From assembly GCF_001411805.1 (NCBI RefSeq), contig NZ_CP007213.1, positions 310,001-374,000 of the forward strand: 64,000 bases of DNA, given 5' to 3'. Both the position numbers and the translations under genes were made by a program. Source of the DNA: Burkholderia plantarii. Lineage in GTDB: Bacteria > Pseudomonadota > Gammaproteobacteria > Burkholderiales > Burkholderiaceae. Below are positions 36,334 through 47,269 of this stretch, one piece after another. Numbering within the stretch: position 1 is the stretch's first letter; the number at the start of each line of letters is the position of its first letter. The notes beneath the pieces were generated by a model, which made no database searches, was not told the origin of the DNA, and worked only from the letters and a program-made list of their open reading frames with translations.

Positions 36334-37473
36334 ATGGCTCCGATCCGTTCCCCCTCCCCGTCGACGCCGTCGATCACCACACCGTCCACGCCCGCCTCGC
36401 CGGGGACGACGGACGGCGCCGACGCGCGCACCGGCCGCGGCCTGCCCGCCGCGCAGCAGAGCGGTCCGGCCCAGCTGGCCGGGCTGCGTTCCCGGCCGCC
36501 GTCGCCGGTTCGCGGCGAGGGCGGTGCCGAAGCGGCCCGCACCGGCCGCGGCCGCGCCGCGTCCCAAGACGTCGCAACGCCCGCGCCGGCCCGCTCGACC
36601 GATCCCGCCGAGTCGGCGCGCATCGTCGCCGCCGCCGAGACGATCACGACGCTGCCGGCCCTGCAGGCGGCGCTCGGCGAACTGGGCGGCCTCGACCCAA
36701 GCCTGCACGCGAAGCCGCTCGGAGCGCTGGCCAACCGCATCGAGACGCTGCCGCCGGAGGATCGCGCGGCGGCGTTCCAGGCCGTGTCGAAGGCGGTCGG
36801 CGAGCTGCCGCCAGCGGCCCAAGCGCACCCGCTCGCCCGCCTCGGCTTCCAGGCCTGCGAGCTGCCCGAGGGCGATCGCGCGCGCGCGTTCCAGAACACG
36901 TTCGCGTCGATGGAACACGTGGTGAGCAGCGGTCAGGCCACGCCGGGCGAGCACGCGCAGATGCTGGCCGGTCTCGCCTATTCGGTGCCGGGCCTGACGC
37001 CCGGGCAGCAGCAGGCCGAAGTCGGGCGGCTGATGACGCAGATCGGCAAGCTGCCGCAAGGCTCGCGCGGCGCGCCGATCAGCAGCCTCGCGTACCGGCT
37101 CGACGTGGCCGATCCCGGCGTGCGGCAGGCCGCGTTCGACGGCGCGATCGCGCATCTGGAACCGGGCGGCGGGGGCAAGGCCGAGCTGACCGCGCTGGCC
37201 GCGGCCGTGCATCAGCTGCCGGACCCGGGCGAGCGGCAGAAGGCGTTCGACGAACTGCTGCCGCGCATCGACAAGCTCGCCGGGCCCGATCGCGGGGAGG
37301 CCGTCCAGAACCTGACGATGCAGATCGTCCACCTGCCGCCGCAGAACATGCTGCCGGCCGTGAACACGATGCTCGGCGTGGTGGGCGAGCCCGGTGAAGA
37401 TCCCCATCTGCAGATGGCGCAGCAGCTGTTGAATCACTTCAAGAACCTGCTGTCCCAGGCGGTGGACGCCTAG
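36334..37473 (+). CDS. Candidate type III effector with LPxxxR-type helical repeats
   Basis: A 379-residue protein that I do not recognise by name. The first 90 residues are Ser/Pro/Thr/Arg-rich (MAPIRSPSPSTPSITTPSTP), a usual type III secretion-signal composition. Residues 95-370 form degenerate 35-40-residue helical repeats marked by LPPEDRAAAF, LPEGDRARAF, LPQGSRGAPI, LPDPGERQKAF and LPPQNMLPAV. No catalytic motif is seen. GGAAAG precedes the ATG, a hrpII box lies upstream and a strong hairpin follows. Secreted effector is the best inference; a scaffold-type protein binding host partners would fit the repeats. Confidence 0.62.
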   Translation: MAPIRSPSPSTPSITTPSTPASPGTTDGADARTGRGLPAAQQSGPAQLAGLRSRPPSPVRGEGGAEAARTGRGRAASQDVATPAPARSTDPAESARIVAAAETITTLPALQAALGELGGLDPSLHAKPLGALANRIETLPPEDRAAAFQAVSKAVGELPPAAQAHPLARLGFQACELPEGDRARAFQNTFASMEHVVSSGQATPGEHAQMLAGLAYSVPGLTPGQQQAEVGRLMTQIGKLPQGSRGAPISSLAYRLDVADPGVRQAAFDGAIAHLEPGGGGKAELTALAAAVHQLPDPGERQKAFDELLPRIDKLAGPDRGEAVQNLTMQIVHLPPQNMLPAVNTMLGVVGEPGEDPHLQMAQQLLNHFKNLLSQAVDA

Positions 37474-37479
37474 CGCCGG

Positions 37480-37512
37480 CCGGCTCGTCGGGCGCCGTGC
37501 CCGACGAGCCGG
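37480..37512 (+). terminator. Strong hairpin ending the hrp locus
   Basis: A perfect 14-bp stem (CCGGCTCGTCGGGC / GCCCGACGAGCCGG) with a 5-base loop, six bases after the candidate effector stop. No T-tract follows. It is the last element linked to the hrp region. Confidence 0.65.
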
Positions 37513-37541
37513 GGACCGGTCCCATCACCGGGACCGGTCCC
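37512..37541. repeat. Twin GGGACCGGTCCC palindromes
   Basis: The 12-bp perfect palindrome GGGACCGGTCCC occurs at 37512-37523 and 37530-37541, 18 bases centre to centre. Paired palindromes at this spacing could bind a dimeric regulator on nearly the same helix face. Role unknown. Confidence 0.6.
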
Positions 37542-38015
37542 GCGCGCCGTCCTTCGTCAGCTTTCCACCCGTCCCTCCCGCTCCGCCCCCGATTTCCCCC
37601 GCCCTGCGCCGCCCCCGCGCGCAATCTTTCACGCCGGCGCGCCGGCGGTTTCCCGGCAGCGCCCCGCACAAGCCGCGAACTGCGCGCAATATCACCATGG
37701 AATTCAAAAACCATGCGAGTCCCGCGCGTAATGAATAAATCCAGACGATTACGGGAGAAATAAAAACGGCACGCCGCTCACGCCGGCCGAAAAATCCGGC
37801 CAATTTGCGCTCCGGCCCCGCCGGGCCTTGCTTTTCCGCGCGCCGGCGGTGATCGGAAATACCACTTTTTTCGTTCTATTTCGGTTTTCAATAACATCGA
37901 AAAAACATTTTGAAAATCGGTACGACTCCGGGACGAAAGGCTCTATCACTCCGGACGGCGAATTGTTACGATCACCGCCGAAGCGGGCGACAAAATCAAA
38001 CGTGGAGATGATTAA
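37542..38015. other. AT-rich promoter region of the bkd operon
   Basis: About 470 bases without a gene. From 37680 onward the sequence is clearly richer in A/T (for example ATGAATAAATCC and TTTTTTCGTTCTATTTCGG), unlike the coding sequence around it. It should hold the promoter of the keto acid dehydrogenase operon. No specific operator is recognised. Confidence 0.5.
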
Positions 38016-39248
<1,233 letters not shown>

Positions 39249-39251
39249 CCG

Positions 39252-40295
39252 ATGACCACAGCACAACCGAAGGGTCAGTCGGCCACGACCATGACCATGA
39301 TCCAGGCATTGCGCTCCGCGATGGACGTGATGCTCGAACGCAGCGGCGACGTGGTGGTGTTCGGCCAGGACGTCGGCTATTTCGGCGGCGTGTTCCGCTG
39401 CACCGAGGGCCTGCAGGCGAAGTTCGGCAGCTCGCGCGTGTTCGACGCGCCGATCTCCGAGGGCGGCATCGTCGGCGTGGCGGTGGGGATGGGCGCCTAC
39501 GGGCTGCGGCCCGTCTGCGAGATCCAGTTCGCCGACTATTTCTATCCGGCCTCCGACCAGATCGTCTCCGAGGCAGCGCGCCTGCGCTACCGCTCGGCGG
39601 CCGAATTCACCGCGCCGCTCACCATCCGCATGCCGTGCGGCGGCGGCATCTACGGCGGCCAGACGCACAGCCAGAGCCCCGAGGCGATGTTCACGCAGGT
39701 CTGCGGGCTGCGCACGGTGATGCCGTCGAACCCGTATGACGCGAAGGGCCTGCTGATCGCCGCGATCGAGAACGACGATCCGGTGATCTTCCTCGAGCCG
39801 AAGCGCCTCTACAACGGCCCGTTCGACGGCCACCACGAGCGTCCCGTCACGCCGTGGAACCAGCATCCGGCGAGCCTCGTGCCCGAGGGCTACTACACCG
39901 TGCCGCTCGAAACGGCCGCGGTGGTGCGGCCCGGCCACGCGATGACGGTGCTGACCTACGGCACCACCGTCCACGTCTCGCTCGCGGCCGCGCAGGAAAC
40001 CGGCATCGACGCCGAGGTGATCGACCTGCGCAGCCTGTGGCCGCTCGATCTCGACGCGATCGTCGCGTCGGTGCGCAAGACCGGGCGCTGCGTGGTGGTG
40101 CATGAGGCCACCCGCACCTGCGGGTTCGGCGCCGAGCTGATCGCGCTCGTCCAGGAGCACTGCTTCCACTGGCTCGAAGCGCCGGTGGAGCGCGTCACCG
40201 GGTGGGACACGCCTTATCCGCATGCGCAGGAATGGGCGTATTTTCCGGGGCCGAGCCGCGTGGGCGAGGCGATGCGACGCGTGATGGAGGGCTGA
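39252..40295 (+). CDS. bkdA2: Branched-chain 2-oxoacid dehydrogenase E1 beta subunit
   Basis: A 347-residue transketolase-type beta subunit. Conserved features: FGQDVGYFGGVFRCTEGL, FDAPISEGGIVGVAVGMG, the cofactor-contacting QFADYFYPASDQI and the C-terminal VIDLRSLWPLDLDAIVASVRKTGR. Pairs with the alpha subunit to form the alpha2beta2 E1. The first 12 residues before the conserved core are Thr/Gln-rich. Confidence 0.95.
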   Translation: MTTAQPKGQSATTMTMIQALRSAMDVMLERSGDVVVFGQDVGYFGGVFRCTEGLQAKFGSSRVFDAPISEGGIVGVAVGMGAYGLRPVCEIQFADYFYPASDQIVSEAARLRYRSAAEFTAPLTIRMPCGGGIYGGQTHSQSPEAMFTQVCGLRTVMPSNPYDAKGLLIAAIENDDPVIFLEPKRLYNGPFDGHHERPVTPWNQHPASLVPEGYYTVPLETAAVVRPGHAMTVLTYGTTVHVSLAAAQETGIDAEVIDLRSLWPLDLDAIVASVRKTGRCVVVHEATRTCGFGAELIALVQEHCFHWLEAPVERVTGWDTPYPHAQEWAYFPGPSRVGEAMRRVMEG

Positions 40296-40296
40296 G

Positions 40297-41655
40297 ATGG
40301 GTATCCATGTGATCAAGATGCCGGACATCGGCGAAGGCATCGCGGAAGTCGAACTGGGGCTGTGGCACGTGAAGGTGGGCGACCTCGTGAAGGAGGATCA
40401 GGCGCTGGCCGACGTGATGACGGACAAGGCGTCGGTGGAGATTCCGTCGCCGGTGGCCGGGGTGGTCGCGGCGCTCGGCGGCAATGCCGGCGACATGATG
40501 GCGGTGGGCGCGGAGCTGATCCGCATCGAGGTGGACGGCAGCGGCAACCATCGCGGCGAGGCGGCGGTGGCCGCGAACGAGGCGCAGCCGGCCGCGCCGG
40601 CGCGCGAAGCGGCGCCCGAGCCGAAGCATGAACCCGCTCGTGAACCCGTGCAGGAAGCCACGCGCGAGTCGGTCCGCCCGGCGGCCCGCGAACCGGCGCA
40701 GGCCGCGCTCGCGCCGGTGGCCGGGCACGGCGAACGCGAGGCCGCGCTGCCCGTCGCGCGCGAGCCCGGCGAGCGGCCGCTCGCCTCGCCGGCGGTGCGC
40801 AAGCGCGCCTGGGATCTCGGCATCGAGCTGCGTTTCGTGCGCGGCACGGGCGAGGCGGCGCGCATCCTGCACGAGGATCTCGACGCCTATCTGCAGGGCC
40901 GCGGCGGCATGTCGGGCGGCGGCGCGCCCGCCGCGCGCGGCGGCTATGCCGAGCGCCGCGACGAGGAGGCGGTGCAGGTGATCGGGCTGCGCCGCCGGAT
41001 CGCCGAGAAGATGCAGGAATCGAAGCGGCGCATCCCGCACTTCAGCTACGTCGAGGAGATCGACGTGACCGAGCTCGACACGCTGCGCGCCGAGCTGAAC
41101 CGCCGCCACGGCGAGACGCGCGGCAAGCTGACGATGCTGCCGTTCATCGCGCGCGCGATGGTGATCGCGCTGGCCGATTTCCCGCAGATCAACGCGCGCT
41201 ACGACGACGAGGCCGGCGTGGTCACGCGCCACGGCGCCGTGCATCTGGGCGTGGCCACGCAGAGCAAGGCCGGGCTGATGGTGCCGGTGGTGCGCCATGC
41301 CGAGACGCGCAACGTCTGGGCGCTGGCGGCCGAGGTGGCGCGGCTGGCCGAGGCGGTGCGCAGCGGCCGCGCGGCGCGCGACGAGCTGAGCGGCTCGACC
41401 ATCACGCTGTCGAGCCTCGGCGCGCTGGGCGGCGTGGTCTCGACGCCGGTGATCAACCATCCCGAGGTCGGCATCGTCGGCGTGAACCGCATCGTCGAGC
41501 GGCCGATGATCCGCCATGGCCTGGTGGTCGCGCGCAAGCTGATGAACCTGTCCTCGTCGTTCGATCACCGCGTGGTGGACGGCATGGACGCCGCCGAATT
41601 CATTCAGGCCGTGCGCGCGCTGCTGGAGCAGCCGGCCCTGCTTTTCGTGGATTGA
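40297..41655 (+). CDS. bkdB: Branched-chain 2-oxoacid dehydrogenase E2 (dihydrolipoyl acyltransferase)
   Basis: A 452-residue protein. One N-terminal lipoyl domain with the modified Lys44 (MTDKASVE), an Ala/Pro/Glu/Arg-rich linker, a peripheral-subunit-binding domain ([20 protein letters not shown], then [14 protein letters not shown]) and a catalytic domain ending in the acyltransferase motif [10 protein letters not shown]. It transfers branched acyl groups to CoA. It gives short branched acyl-CoA, a possible feed for the biosynthetic genes downstream. Confidence 0.95.
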   Translation: MGIHVIKMPDIGEGIAEVELGLWHVKVGDLVKEDQALADVMTDKASVEIPSPVAGVVAALGGNAGDMMAVGAELIRIEVDGSGNHRGEAAVAANEAQPAAPAREAAPEPKHEPAREPVQEATRESVRPAAREPAQAALAPVAGHGEREAALPVAREPGERPLASPAVRKRAWDLGIELRFVRGTGEAARILHEDLDAYLQGRGGMSGGGAPAARGGYAERRDEEAVQVIGLRRRIAEKMQESKRRIPHFSYVEEIDVTELDTLRAELNRRHGETRGKLTMLPFIARAMVIALADFPQINARYDDEAGVVTRHGAVHLGVATQSKAGLMVPVVRHAETRNVWALAAEVARLAEAVRSGRAARDELSGSTITLSSLGALGGVVSTPVINHPEVGIVGVNRIVERPMIRHGLVVARKLMNLSSSFDHRVVDGMDAAEFIQAVRALLEQPALLFVD

Positions 41656-41659
41656 GCCG

Positions 41660-43057
<1,398 letters not shown>

Positions 43058-43068
43058 CCGGTGGTGAC

Positions 43069-43100
43069 GGGATGGCGCGCGCCAGGACGCGCGCCATCCC
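43069..43100 (+). terminator. Hairpin ending the bkd operon
   Basis: A perfect 12-bp stem (GGGATGGCGCGC / GCGCGCCATCCC) with an 8-base loop, 11 bases past the lpdV stop. No T-tract. It suggests that bkd transcription stops before the LuxR gene. Confidence 0.65.
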
Positions 43101-43863
43101 GCGCGGCAAACGATGAACAACACAAGGCCGGGACGCGCGACGGACCCGGCCATCAGGCATTCGACGACGAGAGAGTGCGAAGTCTGAGTTTCAGCTACAA
43201 GGAATGGCGGGGCGGAAGGGCGCACGGCGCGGGCAAGCGCGGGTGCGGCCTCTACCGCACCCGCCGTCATCGTCCCCGCAATCCGGCCCGAGTCCAGCAG
43301 AGGCTTCGGGCCGCACGAGCGAACCGGCACCGTCCGCCGCGGCCAGGCCTGCCGTAGCGGGGTCGCGTGCCGTGCGCGACGCTGCGCCGCCGCGCTGCGT
43401 TCGCGACCCCGGTGCGGGGCCTCCCGGCTCCGCGCACATCGGGCGGCCGCGCCGCGTCCATCGACGCGTCGCGGCCGCGTCGTCACGTGCCGCCGCCCTT
43501 GCCGGCCGCGCACGTTCGTCTGTCTGTCACTTCGGCTTCCACCGCCCGGCCGTGCCGGCTGCTGCGCGCCCGCTTCGGCGGCGTGCCGTGCCCGGCCGTG
43601 TTGGCTCCGGGCCGGGTCCGTTTCTCGTCGCTCGAGATCACCGGCGCGCGGCGGCGCATCCGCCGCGCGCTCGATCCCACCGATGGCCGTCGGTGCGCGT
43701 GGCGCGGAGCGAGGCATGCCAATCCAGTCGATCGTCCCAGTCGTTCATTGCGTTCACGTCCCGTGCGCAATCCGTTCCTGTCGCCGTGCCGGTTCGATTG
43801 GCGAGCGCGGCGGCCGGACGGACCGCCATCGCCTCCACTCATTCGACACGTGGTCCGGCGCAC
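43101..43863. other. Long spacer between bkd operon and LuxR gene
   Basis: About 760 GC-rich bases. A frame open into the LuxR gene translates to Arg/Ala/Pro-rich sequence without domain character, so it is not counted as coding. The luxR promoter should lie here, but I found no clear lux-type or hrpII operator. Confidence 0.5.
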
Positions 43864-44982
43864 ATGGCTCGACACTCCGTTCCCCCTTCCCGTCCTACCC
43901 CCGAATTCGGTTACGACGACCTCCTGCAGGTCCGCCACGGCGTGACCGGCGGCAAGCAGATCTCGCTCGTGGCGCGCGGCAGCCCCCGGCACGGCTTCGT
44001 GCTGGAGCGGCACCGGCGCGCGCCCGGCGAGCCCCACTCGATCCAGCGCATCGACGCGCGCGATCGCGCGGCGCTGGCCGAATTCGTCGCGCAGGATCCC
44101 TACGCGGCGCAGCTCGGCGACGAATACCGCGCGGTGCTCGATGCACTGGCGGCGGCCGCCGACGGGCCGGCCGAGGCGGCTGGCCCGGCCGGTGGTCAAG
44201 GTTCGCCAGGCGCGCCCGGTGCCTCCGGTGCTTCCGCCCCGGCCGCGCCGCGCGCGCCGGAGCGGCTGCCCGCCTACGCGTCCGAATGCGAGAGCGACGC
44301 CGAGCTGATCACGCTGATGCGGCGCATCACGGGCGCCTGCGGCGCCGTGCAGTGCTTCTTCCACTGGTTCGTCTACGACGAGCGCAGCGGCGAGGTCGCC
44401 GCGCATCACCTGCTGATCGGCGGCGATCCGGCCTGGGCGCAGCAGTACGTGGATCGCCACTGGTACCTGAACGATCCCGCCGTCGCGCACGCGCACGACG
44501 ACACGCGGCCGCTGCGCGGCTCGTCGCTGGTGATGCCGTCCGGCCACTGGCTGAACCGCCACGGCCCGCTGCACGGCATGCGCAGCCACCAGTTCCACCC
44601 GGCGCACCGGCGCGACGTGGCGACCATCGGCGTGCTGCACGTCAGCACGGCGGCCGAGCCGCCCGGCGGCGAGGAAGTGCTGTGGGCGCACCGCCGCCCG
44701 CTGCGCGGCCTCGCCAACGAGCTGCTCGAATGGCAGGTGCTGCGGCGCCGCCGCGAGCTGGCCGCCACGCTTTCGCTGGAGGCGCGCGAGCTGCAGGCGC
44801 TGCGGCTGGTGGCGCGCGGCGGCAGCGCGCGCCACGTCGCCGCGGAACTCGGCATCGCCGAACGCGCGGCCTACCAGCTGTTCACCGCGATCAACCGCAA
44901 GCTCGACAGCGAACACATCAAGGTCAGCGCCAACAAGGCACGCCAGCTCGGGCTGCTCGGCGACGGTTATATCCAGGAATGA
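43864..44982 (+). CDS. Orphan LuxR-family quorum-sensing-type regulator
   Basis: A 372-residue protein. The extra 135-residue N-terminal part ends in a Gly/Ala/Ser linker. The autoinducer-binding domain keeps Trp191, Tyr195, Asp204 and Pro205 in WAQQYVDRHWYLNDP, matching TraR Trp57/Tyr61/Asp70/Pro71. The C-terminal helix-turn-helix is LSLEARELQALRLVARGGSA, then RHVAAELGIAERAAYQLFTA. No luxI homologue is present, so it is a LuxR solo here. It sits directly upstream of, and in the same direction as, the halogenase operon and is its likely regulator. Ligand: AHL plausible from the conserved pocket, unproven. ATG at 43864 is chosen because coding character begins there. Confidence 0.82.
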   Translation: MARHSVPPSRPTPEFGYDDLLQVRHGVTGGKQISLVARGSPRHGFVLERHRRAPGEPHSIQRIDARDRAALAEFVAQDPYAAQLGDEYRAVLDALAAAADGPAEAAGPAGGQGSPGAPGASGASAPAAPRAPERLPAYASECESDAELITLMRRITGACGAVQCFFHWFVYDERSGEVAAHHLLIGGDPAWAQQYVDRHWYLNDPAVAHAHDDTRPLRGSSLVMPSGHWLNRHGPLHGMRSHQFHPAHRRDVATIGVLHVSTAAEPPGGEEVLWAHRRPLRGLANELLEWQVLRRRRELAATLSLEARELQALRLVARGGSARHVAAELGIAERAAYQLFTAINRKLDSEHIKVSANKARQLGLLGDGYIQE

Positions 44983-44989
44983 TGAAAAC

Positions 44990-45008
44990 TTCCATGCATA
45001 TGCAGGAA
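44990..45008 (+). promoter_or_regulatory. Near-palindrome upstream of the halogenase operon
   Basis: TTCC-A-TGCATATGCA-GGAA: a 10-bp perfect core palindrome (44995-45004) flanked by TTCC and GGAA, with one extra base on the left. It lies 8 bases after the LuxR stop and about 280 before the first biosynthetic ATG. It may be the operator for the LuxR protein; it does not match the usual lux box. Confidence 0.45.
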
Positions 45009-45103
45009 ACGATCTAAGTCATTCCCCGCCGCTATCCCGTTAATGTGCATCTCAGGAATCGAGCAGAAGAAACACGAATGAGAGAGAGGGACGCAGCCCG
45101 CGG

Positions 45104-45128
45104 GCGCGCCGCATCCAATGCGGCGCGC
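45104..45128 (+). promoter_or_regulatory. Leader hairpin of the halogenase operon
   Basis: A perfect 11-bp stem GCGCGCCGCAT / ATGCGGCGCGC with a 3-base CCA loop, 160 bases before the adenylation gene ATG. Very GC-rich and so very stable. It could be an attenuator, an mRNA stabiliser or a terminator of read-through from luxR; there is no T-tract. Confidence 0.5.
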
Positions 45129-45287
45129 ACCCACGGCCGTCCGACCAAACCGAGGGGCCGAACCCGGCCGGAAGCATCGCGCATGCCTGCCTGCATGCAC
45201 CACGCGATGCGTTCGAGGGATCGGTGCGCCATGTCGCCCGCCTTGCAGAAGGTGCCCATAGAGACACATCGCAGGAGGGTCATCGAG

Positions 45288-46877
45288 ATGTCCGGACACA
45301 TCGTTCAAGCCATCCAGACGCACGCGCAGGCCACGCCGTATCGCGCGGCGCTGTCCGATTCACGCGGCGATTTCAGCTACGCCGACCTCGACATCTTCAG
45401 CACGCGTTTCGCGCTGCGCCTGCAGTCGTATGGCTGCGCGCCGGGCGACCGGGTGGTGATGGTGGCGAGCCGCTGCGCGCTGATGGTCGCGACCATGGTC
45501 GGCACCTTCAAGGCGGGCTGCATCCACGTGCCGCTCGACCCGAAGATGCCGGTCGAGCGGCTGCGCTACATCCTCACCGACATCGCGCCGGCGCTGGTGA
45601 TCGCCGACGACGAGATCGCCGAGCTGGTGGCCGGGGCGCTGCCCGAAGCGGCGCCGGTGCTGCGCGTGAGCGACGTCGAGCGGCTCCACGACGATGACGA
45701 TTCGGCGCTGCGCGACGCCTGCGTGCGCGCGCTGCCGCTGCCCGATCTCGACCCCTCGGCCACCGCCTACTGCATCTACACCTCGGGCTCGACCGGCCGC
45801 CCCAAGGGCGTGCTGATCGCGCATCGCGGCATCGCCGACTTCTTCGACGGCACGCGCCGCGTCTACGAGGTGACGGCGCAGTCGCGCTGCGCGAGCTTCT
45901 CGCCGCTGCATTTCGACGTGTTCCTGATGGACATGCTGTTCCCGCTCTCGCAGGGCGCGCACCTGTACGTCCACGACGACGTGGTGGTGCCCGACATCAT
46001 GCTCGACGCGCTCTGCGCCCACGACGTCACGCACTTTTCCGCGTGGGGGATGATGCTGGGCCTGCTCGCGCAGGCCGAGCACTTCGCCACGGCGCCGCTG
46101 CCGCATCTGAAGCAGATCCTGACCGGCACCGACGTGCCCGACATCAAGACGGTCCAGCGCTGGATGCGCAAGACCCCCGGCGTGCAGGTGATCAACGCCT
46201 ACGGGCCGACCGAGGCGACCTGCGCGTCCACCGCCCACGTGATCCGCGAGATCGAGCCGGAGCGCCGCACGCTCTATCCGATCGGCGTGCCGCTCGAGCA
46301 CGTGAAGGTGCTGCTGGTGGGCGACGACGGCCGCGCGATCGACACGCCCGACACGCCCGGCGAGCTGATGGTGGGCGGCACCCAGGTGATGCAGGGCTAC
46401 TGGCACCTGCCCGAGGAGACCGCCGCGCGGCTCACCCACGTGGGCGGCGTGCCGTTCTATCGCACCGGCGACCTGTGCCGCTGGCTCGACGACGGCAGCC
46501 TGTTCTACATGGGCCGCCGCGACAACGAGGTCAAGCTCGGCGGCTACCGGATCCATCTGAACGAGGTGAGGCGCGTGATCGACAGCGTGCCGCACGTCCA
46601 CGGCTCGGAGATCGTCGTGCTCGACACGCGCTTCGGCGAGAAGGTGCTCGCGGCCGGCGTGCTGTTCGAACAGGCGCAGGCGGTGGATACCGGGTCGCAG
46701 CTCGCCGCGATCCGGCAGCGCCTCGCGGGCGAGCTGCCCGCCTACATGGTGCCGCGCTATCTGACGGTGTTGGACGAGTTTCCGGTGTTGTCGTCGGGAA
46801 AGACGGATCGCAAGGCGCTTCTGTCGATTTTGCAGCAACGCATCAATACAAGCCACCAGGAGGAAGTCAATTCATGA
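45288..46877 (+). CDS. Stand-alone amino-acid adenylation enzyme
   Basis: A 529-residue NRPS-type adenylation domain with no attached carrier. Core motifs: A3 YTSGSTGRPKGV, A5 NAYGPTEATCAS, A7 YRTGDLCRW, A8 GRRDNEVKLGGYRIHLNEV, A10 LSSGKTDRKAL. The Asp that binds the substrate alpha-amine is present in FDVFLMD, so an amino acid, not an aryl acid, is expected. By eye the ten-residue specificity code is D-V-M-S-L-G-A-C-A-K, which I cannot match to a known substrate. It should load the next-door carrier protein, splitting the role of SyrB1 (A-T) into two polypeptides. Start: GCAGGAGGG lies 7 bases before the ATG at 45288. Overlaps the carrier gene by four bases. Confidence 0.9.
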   Translation: MSGHIVQAIQTHAQATPYRAALSDSRGDFSYADLDIFSTRFALRLQSYGCAPGDRVVMVASRCALMVATMVGTFKAGCIHVPLDPKMPVERLRYILTDIAPALVIADDEIAELVAGALPEAAPVLRVSDVERLHDDDDSALRDACVRALPLPDLDPSATAYCIYTSGSTGRPKGVLIAHRGIADFFDGTRRVYEVTAQSRCASFSPLHFDVFLMDMLFPLSQGAHLYVHDDVVVPDIMLDALCAHDVTHFSAWGMMLGLLAQAEHFATAPLPHLKQILTGTDVPDIKTVQRWMRKTPGVQVINAYGPTEATCASTAHVIREIEPERRTLYPIGVPLEHVKVLLVGDDGRAIDTPDTPGELMVGGTQVMQGYWHLPEETAARLTHVGGVPFYRTGDLCRWLDDGSLFYMGRRDNEVKLGGYRIHLNEVRRVIDSVPHVHGSEIVVLDTRFGEKVLAAGVLFEQAQAVDTGSQLAAIRQRLAGELPAYMVPRYLTVLDEFPVLSSGKTDRKALLSILQQRINTSHQEEVNS

Positions 46878-47134
46878 AAACCGAAGCCATCTTGATTCAG
46901 GTTCTGGAAGACGTGATCGGCGTGAAGAACGTGACGCCCGAGACGCGTTTTCCGGATATCGGCGGCAACTCGCTGAATCTCGTCGAAGTATTGAAGCAGA
47001 TGAAGGCGAAGGTGGGCATCACGCCGCCGCCGCGTCAGTTCTTCGACCGCACGCGTTCGAGCGTCGCCGAGCTGGCGGCGGCCACCGACGCGCTGCGCGA
47101 GGCGAGTCGCAACACGGCCGACGCGGCGAGCTGA
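46874..47134 (+). CDS. Acyl/peptidyl carrier protein
   Basis: An 86-residue carrier protein with the phosphopantetheine site Ser33 in DIGGNSLNLVEVLKQM. Predicted four-helix fold with a short Ala-rich tail. It should hold the activated amino acid as thioester for the halogenase, since SyrB2-class enzymes act only on carrier-bound substrates. ATGA overlap with the adenylation gene supports tight coupling. Confidence 0.92.
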   Translation: MKTEAILIQVLEDVIGVKNVTPETRFPDIGGNSLNLVEVLKQMKAKVGITPPPRQFFDRTRSSVAELAAATDALREASRNTADAAS

Positions 47135-47269
47135 CCGGCGGCGGGCGAGAGCCCGCTGCCCGGTCGATCCCGAGGTTCGTCCGCCCCCGGCGCCGCGCGA
47201 GCGGTGGAACCCCGCAGTACCCGTCGTTACCCCGCGCATGGTCTTCCATGCAAATTTAGGAGAACTGAG

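Noticed and set aside
43204..43863. N-terminal extension of the LuxR gene by 220 codons
   Set aside because: The added sequence is Arg/Ala/Pro-rich with no homology-like pattern; normal LuxR-type sequence begins after ATG at 43864.
44983..45287. hrpII box or classical lux box upstream of the halogenase operon
   Set aside because: Only one TTCG occurs there and no 20-bp lux-box match was seen; only the TGCATATGCA-centred near-palindrome is reported.
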